Shown here: piece by piece, positions 34,700-44,778 of the stretch
Numbering within the stretch: the stretch's first letter is position 1
How the letters are laid out: every line of letters begins with the position of its first letter
Source of the DNA: Burkholderia sp. LMG 13014
GTDB lineage: Bacteria; Pseudomonadota; Gammaproteobacteria; Burkholderiales; Burkholderiaceae
Length of the DNA stretch: 59,283 bases
Assembly: GCF_905232215.1 (NCBI RefSeq)
Contig: NZ_CAJNKE010000005.1
Span: 1 to 59,283 of the forward strand
Direction of reading: 5' to 3'
The notes under the pieces: generated by a model
Databases searched by the model: none
Told to the model about the DNA's origin: nothing
The model's input: only the letters and a program-made list of their open reading frames with translations
Position numbers and translations under genes: made by a program

Positions 34700-37231
34700 T
34701 CACTCCAGCACAACGCTCGACGCACTATCGGCCGATGCCGCAGCGGTCTTCCACGAACAGCCCTTCGGCACGCTGGCAATCGGCGAGGGGAGACGCATCG
34801 ACGATGCACCCGGCTTGTCCCACGATGCGCATTTTTCGAGAATCTGGCCGCTCGTTCCGTTCTCGATCAGATCAGGCGTGATCTTGATATACGAGCCGCC
34901 AGCGCCGATCCAGATTTCTTTTTCGGCCGAGATAACGACCTTCCCGTTCGAGCTCGTGATCGTCACGTCGTTGAGCGCCGAAAGCTTCATCTCGTCACTC
35001 TGCGCCTGAATCTCAACCTTGCCCTTCGCCGCAAACAGCTTGATCCCCGCGTTCTGGGCAAACAGGCTGATCTTCTCCATCACACTCGCGATCAGCGATT
35101 TGCCGGCCGCCACGTGCACGCTCTTGCCACTGACGATATTGACCTGCTGGTTCGCCGTGACCTGCGCCGACTCCTGCGTCGACAGCCCCACGCCTGCGGG
35201 ACTCGCCATCAACATGATCGGCGTCGAGAACCCGTTCGCGTTGCCCGTGCCGCCCCCGTCCGTCCGACCACCGCTGCCGGCGCCGCCGCTCACGCTATAG
35301 TGCGTCGCGTCGGTAAATTTCTTGAGCGCGTCCTGCCCCTCCTGCAGGCTCTCCGCCTGGTTCGCCGAACTCGCCTGCGACGTCAGATCGACAACGGTTT
35401 CCGCACTGGCCAACTGCTCGGATGCGGCGGTCACGTTCAACGGCTGGTTCGGCGCTGTCGCGTGCGTTGATACGAACAGGCCCTGCCCCGCCCGAATGGC
35501 GCCATAGGCGTCCGATTTGAGGTCGAAACCGCTACCGAGGAACGCGCCACGCGTATTGTCGGTGTGCTGGATCAGGTACCCGAGGTGCAAATGAGACTGG
35601 TAGCTGCTCGAGTAAAGGTGAACCCGATTCTGCTGCGTCGAGTCGTCCATCACGAGCTGGTTGTAGCCGGTGCCGCCGTACTCGCGCGAGCGTTGACCGG
35701 ACAGCAAGCCGTTTGTGTGCCACACCGGCTGCGTCGCGCCCCCGTACATCCTCGCAATGATGACGGGCCGGTCGCAGTCACCTTCCATGAAACCCACGAC
35801 GACTTCGTCGCCCTTGCGTAGTGGCTGAATCCCGCCACGGCTCGAGCCCGCATCAAGAAACGTCGGACGTACCCAGCACGACGCGCGTTCATCCTGGCCG
35901 TTGCGGCGATTCCAGTGGAACCACACCTTCACCCGGTTCAGCGAATCGGTATAAACCTCCTCGCCGCTCGGCCCGGCCACGATCGCATTCTGCAACTGCA
36001 TCACGGGCTTCTTGTGCTCGAACGGGCTGCGGAACGGAACGTTGCGCGGTTGCGCTTCGACCATCACCTGAAAGAACCCTTCGCTGCCATCTGCATGGCG
36101 AACCGTCGCGCCAGCCTTCGCTTGAGCAACCTCCTCAGCCAGCCCGTCGGGGAATTGTTCTGCTTCGTCCAGACCGGGCAGGTTATTGCAAATCAACCAG
36201 TCGACGCCGAGCAGAACGAATTCGCGATCCGGTTGACTGCCCGCATCGTGCACCGGATGACCGCGCAGCTCGAAGCGTCTCCCCGGCATCGCACAACGCA
36301 AGCCGCCGATGCCGTGAAAGCGCTTCATCCGCGACTTGCGCTCTTCGAGCCGAATCTGCGCAAGACGCTCACCTTGCTCACGATCCGACCACATGTACGC
36401 ACCGGGATAGTCGTAGATCTCCCCGTCGGTCGGCAGCTTGCCGTCCACGTCGGTCACGCCCTGCACCTGCCGAGGAAGATCGGGGCGCTTGTAGTCGAAC
36501 GAGCGCGACGTCAGCTGCGCACTATCGATCTGGAGCTGCTCCTTCCATTGCGCGAACCCGTCCAGTTCGCCGCTGATTTCCGTCGGGCCGAACTCGACAA
36601 CCGGCTGCTTCAGCGGCGGGACAAAATAAACATCGTCCGTCAGCACCATCGTATGCGCCCGACCATTGTCCGCCTGCTCGAAGTACGGGAACGCCCCCAC
36701 CTCTTCCAGGCTACGATGAACAAAGTTCAGGTCGTACTCCCATTGCACGCGGTTCGAATACGATGGAAGCGGTTTATGCAGATCGAAACGATACGCGCCG
36801 CGCGCTTGCGGATGCTGGTCGAATACGTCGGTCAGAATCTGCTCGCCGTTCTGCTCCTGCCAGTCACGCATGTCGCGGCGCAGGCGCAAGAAATAGAGCC
36901 AGGACGAGAAGGCCAGCTTGTAAAAGGTCAACGGCCCATCCGCCCCCAGCCGGCTGAATCGGTGAACATAGCCGTGGATCGGCATGTACGAGCCGTTTGC
37001 CTGCTGGATCCAAAGTGTGACCGGCTTGGCGAGCAGCGCGCTGAGTTCGATCTGACTGCCACGTGGTGAAACGGCATCAATCACGAATTCGTAATCGCGG
37101 CCGAGCCTGGCCGCTCCTTTCACATAGAGCGGCAATAACCAGTCGACGCCGAGCGGCGTATCCAGTTTGACAAGACGATTGTATTGCGCGTCGCCAAGAC
37201 GCAATGTCTTATAAAGCGCGGTATGGCCCAT
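34700..37231 (-). CDS. vgrG: T6SS spike protein VgrG (TssI)
   Basis: An 843-aa VgrG. The N-terminal gp27-like part (YVKGAARLGRDYEFVIDAVS, GYVHRFSRLGADG) is followed by the gp5 OB-fold region (NRVKVWFHWNRRNGQDERAS, PLRKGDEVVVGFMEGD, RPVIIARMYG) and a long DUF2345 beta-needle segment near the C-terminus (KVEIQAQSDEMKLSALNDV, VVISAEKEIWIGAGGSYIKI). A short 45-residue tail without a toxin domain ends it, so toxicity is carried by the separate effector gene. AAGGGCAACC precedes the ATG at 37231. Confidence 0.95.
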   Translation of the reverse strand: MGHTALYKTLRLGDAQYNRLVKLDTPLGVDWLLPLYVKGAARLGRDYEFVIDAVSPRGSQIELSALLAKPVTLWIQQANGSYMPIHGYVHRFSRLGADGPLTFYKLAFSSWLYFLRLRRDMRDWQEQNGEQILTDVFDQHPQARGAYRFDLHKPLPSYSNRVQWEYDLNFVHRSLEEVGAFPYFEQADNGRAHTMVLTDDVYFVPPLKQPVVEFGPTEISGELDGFAQWKEQLQIDSAQLTSRSFDYKRPDLPRQVQGVTDVDGKLPTDGEIYDYPGAYMWSDREQGERLAQIRLEERKSRMKRFHGIGGLRCAMPGRRFELRGHPVHDAGSQPDREFVLLGVDWLICNNLPGLDEAEQFPDGLAEEVAQAKAGATVRHADGSEGFFQVMVEAQPRNVPFRSPFEHKKPVMQLQNAIVAGPSGEEVYTDSLNRVKVWFHWNRRNGQDERASCWVRPTFLDAGSSRGGIQPLRKGDEVVVGFMEGDCDRPVIIARMYGGATQPVWHTNGLLSGQRSREYGGTGYNQLVMDDSTQQNRVHLYSSSYQSHLHLGYLIQHTDNTRGAFLGSGFDLKSDAYGAIRAGQGLFVSTHATAPNQPLNVTAASEQLASAETVVDLTSQASSANQAESLQEGQDALKKFTDATHYSVSGGAGSGGRTDGGGTGNANGFSTPIMLMASPAGVGLSTQESAQVTANQQVNIVSGKSVHVAAGKSLIASVMEKISLFAQNAGIKLFAAKGKVEIQAQSDEMKLSALNDVTITSSNGKVVISAEKEIWIGAGGSYIKITPDLIENGTSGQILEKCASWDKPGASSMRLPSPIASVPKGCSWKTAAASADSASSVVLE

Positions 37232-37909
37232 GCAGGTTGCCCTTGGTTGGTATTCGGGTGGGGTTTCTGCCGAGCGGTGATTATAAATATCTTTCGTAAC
37301 AAGACGATAGTGGCCGTTACACCTCGTCTATTTCAATTAATCGGAAAATGTGACCGGCGCACATGGAATTAAAGAAACTTCACAAAGTTTCAGGAAAAAA
37401 ATTCCGATAACTCTCGTGAGTCGCTTTTAAACCACCCAGCTCTTTTCTGAACCCGGCCAACAGTGGCGACTCTGCGGCTGTACTCCCACATAGCGCGCAC
37501 TTCGCACGGGAAATTCGGTAAATTTCGCCCTCTTTGCCGCCGTGCCAGTCGGCTTCGCACTCGTATCAATCGCGAGATTCGTATCCGGGCTCTATTGACT
37601 CGCGGCCAGGAATTATGCCGCCCGCGCTATCTCGCCCTCGTTGCCACTTACCCCAACGCCCTTTCGATTGGAGAAGTGCAAGCAATGCGAAAATCAGGCG
37701 CCGTTTCACGAAAATGTAATAAACGACACTCGTCAAGATCACCATAAGGATATGAACAACGCCTATCCCGCCTTTGATCGCCTTGACGAACCCGAACGCC
37801 ATTTCGGCCCACGCCGCGCTACGCAACGTGTTCAAATCAATAGCTAAAAGGGGCGAGCCGCCCGAACGACACCACGCCCGGTCAACCCGCCCCCCCTTCC
37901 TGCGCCTAC
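37232..37909. promoter_or_regulatory. vgrG upstream region with a candidate -10
   Basis: About 680 bases between vgrG and maeB, A+T-rich next to vgrG. On the minus strand TATAAT at 37285-37280 is a perfect -10, about 45 bases before the vgrG start, but no good -35 sits at the right distance, so activation by a regulator is possible. The remainder holds only a doubtful small frame at 37566-37835. Confidence 0.4.
37566..37835 (-). CDS. Doubtful small membrane protein
   Basis: An open frame of 89 codons starting at TTG with two hydrophobic stretches (GVVHILMVILTSVVYYIF, LIFALLALL) and a Gly/Arg-rich tail. There is no ribosome site at the TTG nor at the internal ATG of MAFGFVKAIK. The hydrophobic pattern is better than chance but nothing else supports it. 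It could be a remnant at the edge of the T6SS island. Confidence 0.25.
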   Translation of the reverse strand: MNTLRSAAWAEMAFGFVKAIKGGIGVVHILMVILTSVVYYIFVKRRLIFALLALLQSKGRWGKWQRGRDSAGGIIPGRESIEPGYESRD

Positions 37910-40210
37910 TCAGGCACCCGCGTTGCGATTCGCCTCAATCACCGTCAGCGCCGCCATATTCACGATCCGCCGCACCGTCGCGCTCGAAGTCAGGATGTTC
38001 ACCGGCGCATTGACGCCCAACAGGAACGGCCCCACCGCCACATTGCTGCCCGCCTCGGTCTTGAGCAGGTTGTACGCGATATTCCCCGCATCGACGTTCG
38101 GGCAAACCAGCAGGTTCGCAGCGCCCTTGAGCGGCGACATCGGCAGCAGCCTCGACCGCAAGCCCTCGTCGAGCGCGCAGTCGCCATGCATCTCGCCGTC
38201 CGCCTCGATATCCGGCGCCTGCTCCCGGACGATCTCCAGCGCCCGACGCATCTTCACGCCCGACGCCGCACTGCCCGACCCGAAGTTCGACCGCGACAGC
38301 AACGCCGCCTTCGGCGTCAGGTTCAGCCACTCCATCTGGCGTGCCGCGGCAATCGTGAATTCCGCGATCTGCTCCGCATCGGGATTGTCGTTGACGTGCG
38401 TATCCACCAGCGCGACCGTCCGCTGGTCGAGCAACAGGATGTTCATCGCCGCATAGGTCGACGCACCGGGCTTCTTGCCGATCACTTCGTCGACGAACCG
38501 CAGGTGGTTGTGATACTCGCCCACCGTCCCGCAGACCATCCCGTCCGCATCGCCGAGCCGCACCATCATCGCGCCGATCAGCGTCAGGCGACGCCGCATC
38601 TCGACCCGCGCCATCTCCTTCGAGATGCCATCCCGGCACCGCAGCTCCCAATACGTCGTCCAGTACTGCGGGAATCGCTCGTCATACTCGGGGTTCGTCA
38701 CCTCGACATCCTGGCCGAGCCGGATCCGCAAGCCGAAGCGCTCGATGCGTGCCAGCAGCACCTCCGGGCGCCCGACCAGGATCGGACGCGCCAGCTTCTC
38801 GTCGACGATCACCTGCACCGCGCGCAGCACGCGCTCGTCCTCGCCTTCGGTAAAGACGATCCGCGCCTTGCCGCCGTCGCGCACCAGCTGGCGTGCCGTC
38901 GCGAACAGCGGCTTCATGAAAGCGCCGGAGTGGTAGACGAATTGCTGCAGTTGCTCGACGTACGCGTCGAGATCGGTCAGCGGGCGCTTCGCCACGCCGG
39001 CGTCCATCGCCGCCTTGGCCACGGCCGGCGCGATACGGACGATCAGGCGCGGGTCGAACGGCTTCGGAATCAGGTATTGCGCGCCGAACGCCACGTCATA
39101 AGCACCATAGGCGGCCGCGACGACGTCGTTCTGCTCTTCCTCGGCCAGCCCCGCGATCGCGTGAACCGCGGCGATCTCCATTTCGCGGGTGATCGTCGTC
39201 GCGCCCACGTCCAGCGCACCGCGGAAGATGTACGGGAAGCAGAGGACGTTGTTGACCTGGTTCGGGTAATCCGAGCGGCCCGTCGCGATCACGACGTCGT
39301 CGCGCGTCGCATGCGCCAGTTCCGGGAAAATTTCCGGCGTGGGGTTGGCCAGCGCGAGAATCAGCGGGCGCGGCGCCATCTCTTTCAGCATGTCGGCGGT
39401 CAGGATGCCGCCGACCGACAGGCCCAGGAACACGTCCGCGCCGCCGATCACTTCGGCCAGCTTGCGCGCGTCGGTTTCCTGCGCAAAGCGCGACTTCGCC
39501 GGGTCCATCAGCGCGGTGCGGCCGCGATAGACGACGCCTTCGATGTCGGTCACCCAGACGTTTTCAACCGGCAGCCCGAGATCGACCAGCAGGTCCAGGC
39601 AGGCCAGCGCAGCAGCCCCGGCGCCCGAAGTCACGACCTTCACTTCCGAAATCGACTTCCCGACGACCTTCAGCCCGTTGATGAACGCGGCGGAGACGGT
39701 GATGGCGGTGCCGTGCTGATCGTCGTGGAAAACGGGGATCTTCATGCGATCGCGCAGCTTCTGCTCGACCGTGAAGCACTCGGGCGCCTTGATGTCCTCG
39801 AGGTTGATGCCGCCGAAGGTCGGCTCGAGACCGGCGATGATGTCGACCAGCTTGTCCGGATCGGTTTCGTTGATCTCGATGTCGAACACGTCGATCCCCG
39901 CGAACTTCTTGAACAGCACGGCCTTGCCTTCCATGACCGGCTTGGACGCGAGCGGGCCGATGTTGCCCAGACCCAGCACGGCCGTGCCGTTCGTGATCAC
40001 GCCCACCAGGTTGCCGCGGCTCGTGAAACGGTGCGCCTGCAGCGGATCGGCGGCGATGGCTTCGCACACGCCCGCCACGCCCGGCGTGTAGGCCAGCGCG
40101 AGATCGCGCTGGGTCACGAGCGGCTTGCTGGCGACGACCGAGATCTTTCCCGGGGTCGGAAATTCGTGATAGTCGAACGCGGCCTGCTGCTGTGTCTCTG
40201 TCTGTTTCAT
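37910..40210 (-). CDS. maeB: NADP-dependent malic enzyme, MaeB type
   Basis: A 766-aa hybrid malic enzyme that decarboxylates malate to pyruvate and supplies NADPH. The N-terminal ~430 residues are the malic enzyme proper ([52 protein letters not shown] for the dinucleotide site). The C-terminal ~330 residues are the phosphotransacetylase-like domain ([18 protein letters not shown] ... GVNAPVNIL), regulatory and not catalytic in known MaeB enzymes. GAG upstream of the ATG at 40210 is a weak ribosome site. A LysR gene is divergent across 135 bases and may regulate it. Confidence 0.95.
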   Translation of the reverse strand: MKQTETQQQAAFDYHEFPTPGKISVVASKPLVTQRDLALAYTPGVAGVCEAIAADPLQAHRFTSRGNLVGVITNGTAVLGLGNIGPLASKPVMEGKAVLFKKFAGIDVFDIEINETDPDKLVDIIAGLEPTFGGINLEDIKAPECFTVEQKLRDRMKIPVFHDDQHGTAITVSAAFINGLKVVGKSISEVKVVTSGAGAAALACLDLLVDLGLPVENVWVTDIEGVVYRGRTALMDPAKSRFAQETDARKLAEVIGGADVFLGLSVGGILTADMLKEMAPRPLILALANPTPEIFPELAHATRDDVVIATGRSDYPNQVNNVLCFPYIFRGALDVGATTITREMEIAAVHAIAGLAEEEQNDVVAAAYGAYDVAFGAQYLIPKPFDPRLIVRIAPAVAKAAMDAGVAKRPLTDLDAYVEQLQQFVYHSGAFMKPLFATARQLVRDGGKARIVFTEGEDERVLRAVQVIVDEKLARPILVGRPEVLLARIERFGLRIRLGQDVEVTNPEYDERFPQYWTTYWELRCRDGISKEMARVEMRRRLTLIGAMMVRLGDADGMVCGTVGEYHNHLRFVDEVIGKKPGASTYAAMNILLLDQRTVALVDTHVNDNPDAEQIAEFTIAAARQMEWLNLTPKAALLSRSNFGSGSAASGVKMRRALEIVREQAPDIEADGEMHGDCALDEGLRSRLLPMSPLKGAANLLVCPNVDAGNIAYNLLKTEAGSNVAVGPFLLGVNAPVNILTSSATVRRIVNMAALTVIEANRNAGA

Positions 40211-40268
40211 GTTCTCGATCCGGGCACGGGCGCCAGGCCAGTCCCGGCGCGATCCATGAGGGTGATTC

Positions 40269-40283
40269 TATGGATCCGCCATA
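40269..40283. promoter_or_regulatory. Inverted repeat between maeB and a LysR gene
   Basis: TATGG and CCATA flank ATCCG in the 135-base divergent gap. Such short dyads in a LysR/target gap are typical LysR operator candidates. Position relative to promoters could not be set. Confidence 0.4.
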
Positions 40284-40345
40284 AGGAGATGATTCTGTTT
40301 TAATATCGGCCCATCACTTTTTCATGATGAATACATGACCAGTCA

Positions 40346-41317
40346 ATGACTTTTGATGCGAATGACGTGGTCAGGCGGCTGGGCGCGCGCCTGAAGATGC
40401 GGCACCTGGTGCTGTTGTTGCAGATCCAGCAGCACGGATCGCTGACGCGCGTCGCGGAGCACATGGCCAGCAGCCAGCCGGCCGTGACGAACGCGTTGTC
40501 CGAGCTGGAGAGCATGTTCGGCACGCCGCTCTTCGAGCGCTCGTCGCGCGGCATGCGGCCCACCGCGCTCGGCGCGGTCGTGCTCGAGCGGGCGAAGGCG
40601 ATGATCCAGGATCTCGACCACCTCGCCCGCGAAATGGAGGCCGTTGCCGCCGGGCATGCGGCCCACCTGCATATCGGCGTGATCCCGTTCATTTCCGGAC
40701 AGATGCTGTCGGCGGCGCTCAAGCGGCTGCAAGCGCGCATGGAGCGGCGCGTGACCGTGACGATTCACGAAGGCACCAGCGATCAGCTCCTGCTGCAGCT
40801 CAGGGACCACAGCGTCGACATCATGATCGGGCGGGCGTCGTCGGCGATCGATCTGGGCCAGGTCTCCTTCGAGGTGCTGTACCAGCAGCAGCCGCGCATG
40901 ATCGCGAGCCGGCGTCTTGCCGCGAAACTGGCCCGCACCGCGCTCGACTGGCACAAGCTGCACGCGCTCGACTGGATTCTCGGCGCCCCGCATACGCCGA
41001 TGCGGGAACAGGTGACCGACCTGTTCCTGTCGGCCGGCATCCCGCCGCCCGTCCCGATCGTCGAAAGTTACTCGTCGAAGCTGATCGGCGAGATGATCGC
41101 GTCGAGCGACGAGGCCGTCTCGATCGTGCCTGCCGATATCGCGGAAGAACTGGTGCGGTTCGCCGGCGTGGCGATCGTGCCGTACTCGCTGGTGTGGACG
41201 CTCCCGCCCATCGCGCTGTTTACCCGCGCCGCCGATTCGCGCGCGCCGGCGCGCGATCTGCTCGTGGACGCACTGCGCGAGGTGTGCCGGGAGACGTACG
41301 GCGAAGCGCAGCGATAA
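40346..41317 (+). CDS. LysR-family transcriptional regulator
   Basis: A 323-aa LysR regulator with the helix-turn-helix around LLLQIQQHGSLTRVAEHMASSQPAVTNAL (residues about 20-60, split here by the recognition helix SQPAVTNALSELE) and the two-lobed effector domain from about residue 105. It resembles the GbpR/PcaQ group that senses aromatic or sugar acids. It is divergent from maeB, its most likely target besides itself. No ribosome site precedes the ATG at 40346, so translation may begin on a nearly leaderless message. Confidence 0.88.
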   Translation: MTFDANDVVRRLGARLKMRHLVLLLQIQQHGSLTRVAEHMASSQPAVTNALSELESMFGTPLFERSSRGMRPTALGAVVLERAKAMIQDLDHLAREMEAVAAGHAAHLHIGVIPFISGQMLSAALKRLQARMERRVTVTIHEGTSDQLLLQLRDHSVDIMIGRASSAIDLGQVSFEVLYQQQPRMIASRRLAAKLARTALDWHKLHALDWILGAPHTPMREQVTDLFLSAGIPPPVPIVESYSSKLIGEMIASSDEAVSIVPADIAEELVRFAGVAIVPYSLVWTLPPIALFTRAADSRAPARDLLVDALREVCRETYGEAQR

Positions 41318-41404
41318 GGGTTCGCGCGCCGGCCTTGAGCGGCGCGCCGGGTCCGCCGAAAGCCGTCATGCGCTTCGACGGATACCGTGCCGCCCCGTAG
41401 CAGG

Positions 41405-42085
41405 CTACTGGCTGGCGGTGAGGCGACGCAGAATTTCCGCACGCTCGGCGGTCAGCACATGATCCGAGCCCTCGCCGCGGTCATAGCGCTTGGTCGTCCG
41501 GTAGGAAAACCGCTTCCTGTACTGGCTGGTGGCGGGATCGAACACCCACGCATCGACGACGAACAGGTGCGCCTCGAAATGACTCTCGCCGTCGCCCCAC
41601 ACGTAATCGGCTCGAACGAACACCGGATAGGGCGACACGTCCGGCACCTTCCACATCGCGCGGTCGGCCAGCTCCGTCTGGGTGACTTTCGGCATCAGGT
41701 TCTCGATCTTGCCGTTCGCGCCATAGCGCAATATCGCCACGCGCTCCAGCATCCCGCTGCCACCGCCGAAGAACATCCCCGAGAAGAACACCCACGAGCC
41801 GCCCGACGCAATCGGCAACCGTTCGGATCGCGGCTTCAGACCGAACTGGTACTGGTTCTCCGTCGAGCCATCGGGAAGCGGCGCGGGCGGCATTTCGAAG
41901 CACGGCGCGCGATCGGGGAGCACACAGAGTTTCACGCCGGACAGCGGGAACCCCTCGTTGTCCAGCCGGCCCTCCGCCTGGCTAAAACGCGGGAATGCGA
42001 GTTCGCTGGATGCGGCTTGAGCCCCTGCGATGCCAACGACGGAAATGCTCAAGATCACGCTGAGCGGCTTGAAATACCTGCGCAT
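41405..42085 (-). CDS. Periplasmic protein of unknown function
   Basis: A 226-aa protein with a signal peptide (SVILSISVVGIAGAQA, cut before ASSEL). Two cysteines (CVLPDRAPCF) could form a disulfide. I recognise no family; the blocks SGGSWVFFSGMFFGGGSG and RADYVWGDGESHFEAHLFVV suggest a beta-rich fold. AAGGGG lies about eight bases before the ATG at 42085. It is convergent with the LysR gene and 106 bases downstream of the MerR-methyltransferase gene on the same strand. Confidence 0.75.
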   Translation of the reverse strand: MRRYFKPLSVILSISVVGIAGAQAASSELAFPRFSQAEGRLDNEGFPLSGVKLCVLPDRAPCFEMPPAPLPDGSTENQYQFGLKPRSERLPIASGGSWVFFSGMFFGGGSGMLERVAILRYGANGKIENLMPKVTQTELADRAMWKVPDVSPYPVFVRADYVWGDGESHFEAHLFVVDAWVFDPATSQYRKRFSYRTTKRYDRGEGSDHVLTAERAEILRRLTASQ

Positions 42086-42191
42086 GCACCGGCCCCTTCT
42101 CTCATGTTTTGTTCGCCGCGAATTGTCGATGATCCGGCCGCTTCTGTCGAATGAACGGTTGCGGCCGGCGACGCGCGCCGGCTAACCCACA

Positions 42192-44084
42192 TCAGACGGT
42201 GGCCAGCACCAGACGCCCCGGCGACGCGCCGATATGCAGCCCGTCGGAACGATTCGCGAGATAACGCTGGTTCAACTCGTCCGGCGTCCACGTGCTGCTG
42301 TGGCTGAAACCCAGCGCGGCCAGCCTCCCGGTCAGCTCGGCGGGTTCGAAGAAGCTCTTCCATGGTTCGCCACGCTCGGCGAATCGCACCATCATCTGCT
42401 CCATCGCGATCCGCACGATCGGCGACAGGCTCGACAGCGGGACCACATATTCGAGCAGAACCGCACTGCCTTTGGCGCAGCCGGCAATGAAGCGCAGCGT
42501 CTCGACGACCGCGGCCTCGTCGAGATACATCGTCACGCCCAGCCAGCTGAACAGCGCCGGCGCATCGGCATCGAAGCCGGCGCGCGCCAGCCCCTCCGCG
42601 AGACCGACACGCTCGAAATCGACCGGCACGAAGTGCAGCGACGGCGGCACCGCGATGCCGGCCTCGCGCAAGCGGGCCTGCTTCCACGCCTGCGTCGCCG
42701 GCAGGTCGACCTCGAACACGCGCCCCGGCGCATCGGGTCGCCGGTATGCGCTGGTATCGAGCCCCGCGCCGAGCACCACGTACTGGCAGGTGCCGCGTTC
42801 GATCGCATCGGCCCAGACATCGTCGGCCAGCCGGCTGCGAACGACCACCGTGCTGCGCATGCCCACCGTCATCGGCTGGCGGTACTTGTCGAGGTTGTCG
42901 CGCAAGGCTTGCGCCTCGTCCGTGCCGAGGACGGTCAGCGCGACCGGATCGTCGAGCACCAGCGGCCGGTCGAGCAACTGGTGCGCGGCCCGCTGCGTGG
43001 CCACCATCAATGCGCTCGGCTTGGGGCCGGCGTTCACCGGCGTCGTGTCGTGGCCGACGATATGCGCCCGGTTCAGATAGGCCAGCAACGCATCGTCGAG
43101 GCCGATGCCCAGTTGCAGATCCGGTTCACGCATCATCGCATCGCGCACGCGTGCTTCCAGCGCCGCATCGTCGCCGCAGAAGCTGTCGAGAAACAACTGC
43201 TGCCAGCGCTTGACGATGGCCTGCACCGATGCGGCGCCGGCGTCGACGCCCGCGTCCATGTGCGCTCTCAGCTCGACCACCAGCGCCGGCCACGCCCGAT
43301 GCTTCATCGCGGCGAACTGGCGCCGCCGCACCTCGTCGGCCTGGGCCGGATCGAGATACTTCGCCAGCAGCGCGCAGCGCGCGTGCGCGAACGCTTCGTC
43401 GATCCATGTCAGCATCTCCGCCGTGATGCCGACGATTTGCGGAGCGCGCGGCTCGTCGAGCTGCATCTGCATCAGCTTGGTCGCGAGCGTCGGGTCGTTG
43501 CGGGTCATCCGAACCACGAGCCTGATCCAGCGCCACGCCAGTGCATGAGCGGCGTCGCAGTCGGCCGGCAGCGCCTGCTGCCGGGCAATGCGGACTTCGT
43601 CGATCAGTTCGATCCAGGCGGGATCCGTGGGCGCGATCGTATCCGGCCCGGTTGCCAGCAGCGCATCGAGTTCGTCGTCATCAAGGTGTTTTTGGATCAT
43701 GTTCATCAACTCCAGAGCGTTCAGCCAGTCGGTCGCCGTGGTCTCGTCGCCGGCGGCGATCATGTCCACGATGTATTGCAGGTGACGACTGAGGCGCTGC
43801 GCGCGCGATGCCTGCACGTCGAGTGCCGCGATCTGGCGCCGCAGAAGCTGGAGCGGTGAGCCCGCGAGTTGCCCATCGAGGCTGGCCTTGATGTCCGGCA
43901 GCGAATACCCGAACCGTTTCAGCGCCTCGATCCGATGCAGCCGGACGAGGTCGTCCCGCCCATACAGGCGCGCGCCGCCGTCCGTGCGCTGCGACGGTGA
44001 CAGCAGCCCGATTGCATCGTAGTGATGCAGGGCCCGGACGCTCAGTCCTGCCTGCTTCGCCAGATCGCCGATTTTCAGTCGCAT
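42192..44084 (-). CDS. MerR-TipAS-SAM methyltransferase fusion protein
   Basis: A 630-aa three-part protein. Residues 1-75 are a MerR winged helix (MRLKIGDLAKQAGLSVRALH, YDAIGLLSPSQR, ARLYGRDDLVRLH). Residues about 80-320 resemble the TipAS ligand-binding domain of TipA-type MerR regulators. Residues about 365-630 are a class I SAM methyltransferase of the leucine-carboxyl-methyltransferase-like/TIGR00027 group (VVLGAGLDTSAYR near 436, FEVDLPATQAWK). The start at 44084 has GGGA five bases upstream; the in-frame ATG at 44111 falls inside the -10 and is excluded. It could sense a small molecule and methylate it; that is inference. Confidence 0.85.
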   Translation of the reverse strand: MRLKIGDLAKQAGLSVRALHHYDAIGLLSPSQRTDGGARLYGRDDLVRLHRIEALKRFGYSLPDIKASLDGQLAGSPLQLLRRQIAALDVQASRAQRLSRHLQYIVDMIAAGDETTATDWLNALELMNMIQKHLDDDELDALLATGPDTIAPTDPAWIELIDEVRIARQQALPADCDAAHALAWRWIRLVVRMTRNDPTLATKLMQMQLDEPRAPQIVGITAEMLTWIDEAFAHARCALLAKYLDPAQADEVRRRQFAAMKHRAWPALVVELRAHMDAGVDAGAASVQAIVKRWQQLFLDSFCGDDAALEARVRDAMMREPDLQLGIGLDDALLAYLNRAHIVGHDTTPVNAGPKPSALMVATQRAAHQLLDRPLVLDDPVALTVLGTDEAQALRDNLDKYRQPMTVGMRSTVVVRSRLADDVWADAIERGTCQYVVLGAGLDTSAYRRPDAPGRVFEVDLPATQAWKQARLREAGIAVPPSLHFVPVDFERVGLAEGLARAGFDADAPALFSWLGVTMYLDEAAVVETLRFIAGCAKGSAVLLEYVVPLSSLSPIVRIAMEQMMVRFAERGEPWKSFFEPAELTGRLAALGFSHSSTWTPDELNQRYLANRSDGLHIGASPGRLVLATV

Positions 44085-44106
44085 TTTTTCCCAGTCGTCG
44101 GTGTCG

Positions 44107-44137
44107 ACCATAAAAGCTGACGTAGCGTCAGGTGCAA
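44107..44137 (-). promoter_or_regulatory. MerR-type promoter with palindromic operator
   Basis: On the minus strand TTGCAC (44137-44132) and TATGGT (44112-44107) are separated by exactly 19 bases, the overlong spacer characteristic of MerR-activated promoters. The spacer contains a perfect dyad, CTGACG-CTA-CGTCAG (44131-44117). The predicted start near 44100 leaves a leader of about 16 bases before the MerR fusion gene. This strongly suggests autoregulation by the encoded protein. Confidence 0.8.
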
Positions 44138-44243
44138 GTGAAATCGAAGGGGTTGTGTGGGCGGCTGGAGGACGTCGAGGTAATTTCCTGGTCTTCACGC
44201 GAAAATCCGCCGTGGACGTTTGCGGCGAAGGTCGTCGCCCGTT

Positions 44244-44711
44244 TCATTCCATGCCCCGCTTGCGGAGGACAACCTCCAGCATCTCGGCCGGCGAAAGCTC
44301 CCGCCCGTCGTATTCCGCACCGAAGTAGGTTTCAGGCCAGAAGATGAGGTCCGAAATGCGGTCATCGCAGGTGTTGATCGACAAGCATCGAATCCAGTAA
44401 TCGATCAGCGTCTCGTCTCCGCGACACGCGCAGACGGCATCAAGCAGTTCCAGAAGCTCCGGCTCCGACAGATCGGTCGGCACGGCATGCCAGTCGATTG
44501 CCAACTGCCTCGCAAATTCGTCGGCACACGTCGAACCAAACGCGCCGAGGACATCGATTTGATCGACATCGTCTCCCAGCAACCGGGAAATCTGCTGCAA
44601 CTCCGTCGCGTATTCGCGTCCGTTCTCGTGCAGCTGGAACACGGCCCTGGTCAGCGGCAACAGCAGTTGAAGCTTGTGATGGTCGACGGGGTCGCGCAGT
44701 TCGGCTCGCAT
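44244..44711 (-). CDS. Hypothetical cytoplasmic protein
   Basis: A 155-aa acidic, mostly helical protein (for example VDQIDVLGAFGSTCADEFAR, DLIFWPETYFGAEYDG) with no signal peptide or membrane segment. No family recognised; the size and acidic helical character would suit an immunity-like or small adaptor protein, but there is no toxin beside it. The ATG at 44711 lacks a clear ribosome site. It is upstream of the MerR fusion on the same strand, 159 bases away and outside its promoter. Confidence 0.65.
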   Translation of the reverse strand: MRAELRDPVDHHKLQLLLPLTRAVFQLHENGREYATELQQISRLLGDDVDQIDVLGAFGSTCADEFARQLAIDWHAVPTDLSEPELLELLDAVCACRGDETLIDYWIRCLSINTCDDRISDLIFWPETYFGAEYDGRELSPAEMLEVVLRKRGME

Positions 44712-44778
44712 ACTGGTCGTGGTCGTGCAGCGGTTGATTGAGCGGTCCGGGTGAATGTGCCAGGGTCCCGATTGAAAG

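Noticed and set aside
40285-40300. AAGGAGATG followed by a four-codon frame as a leader peptide for the LysR gene
   Set aside because: The ribosome-site sequence overlaps the ATG itself, so initiation is implausible.
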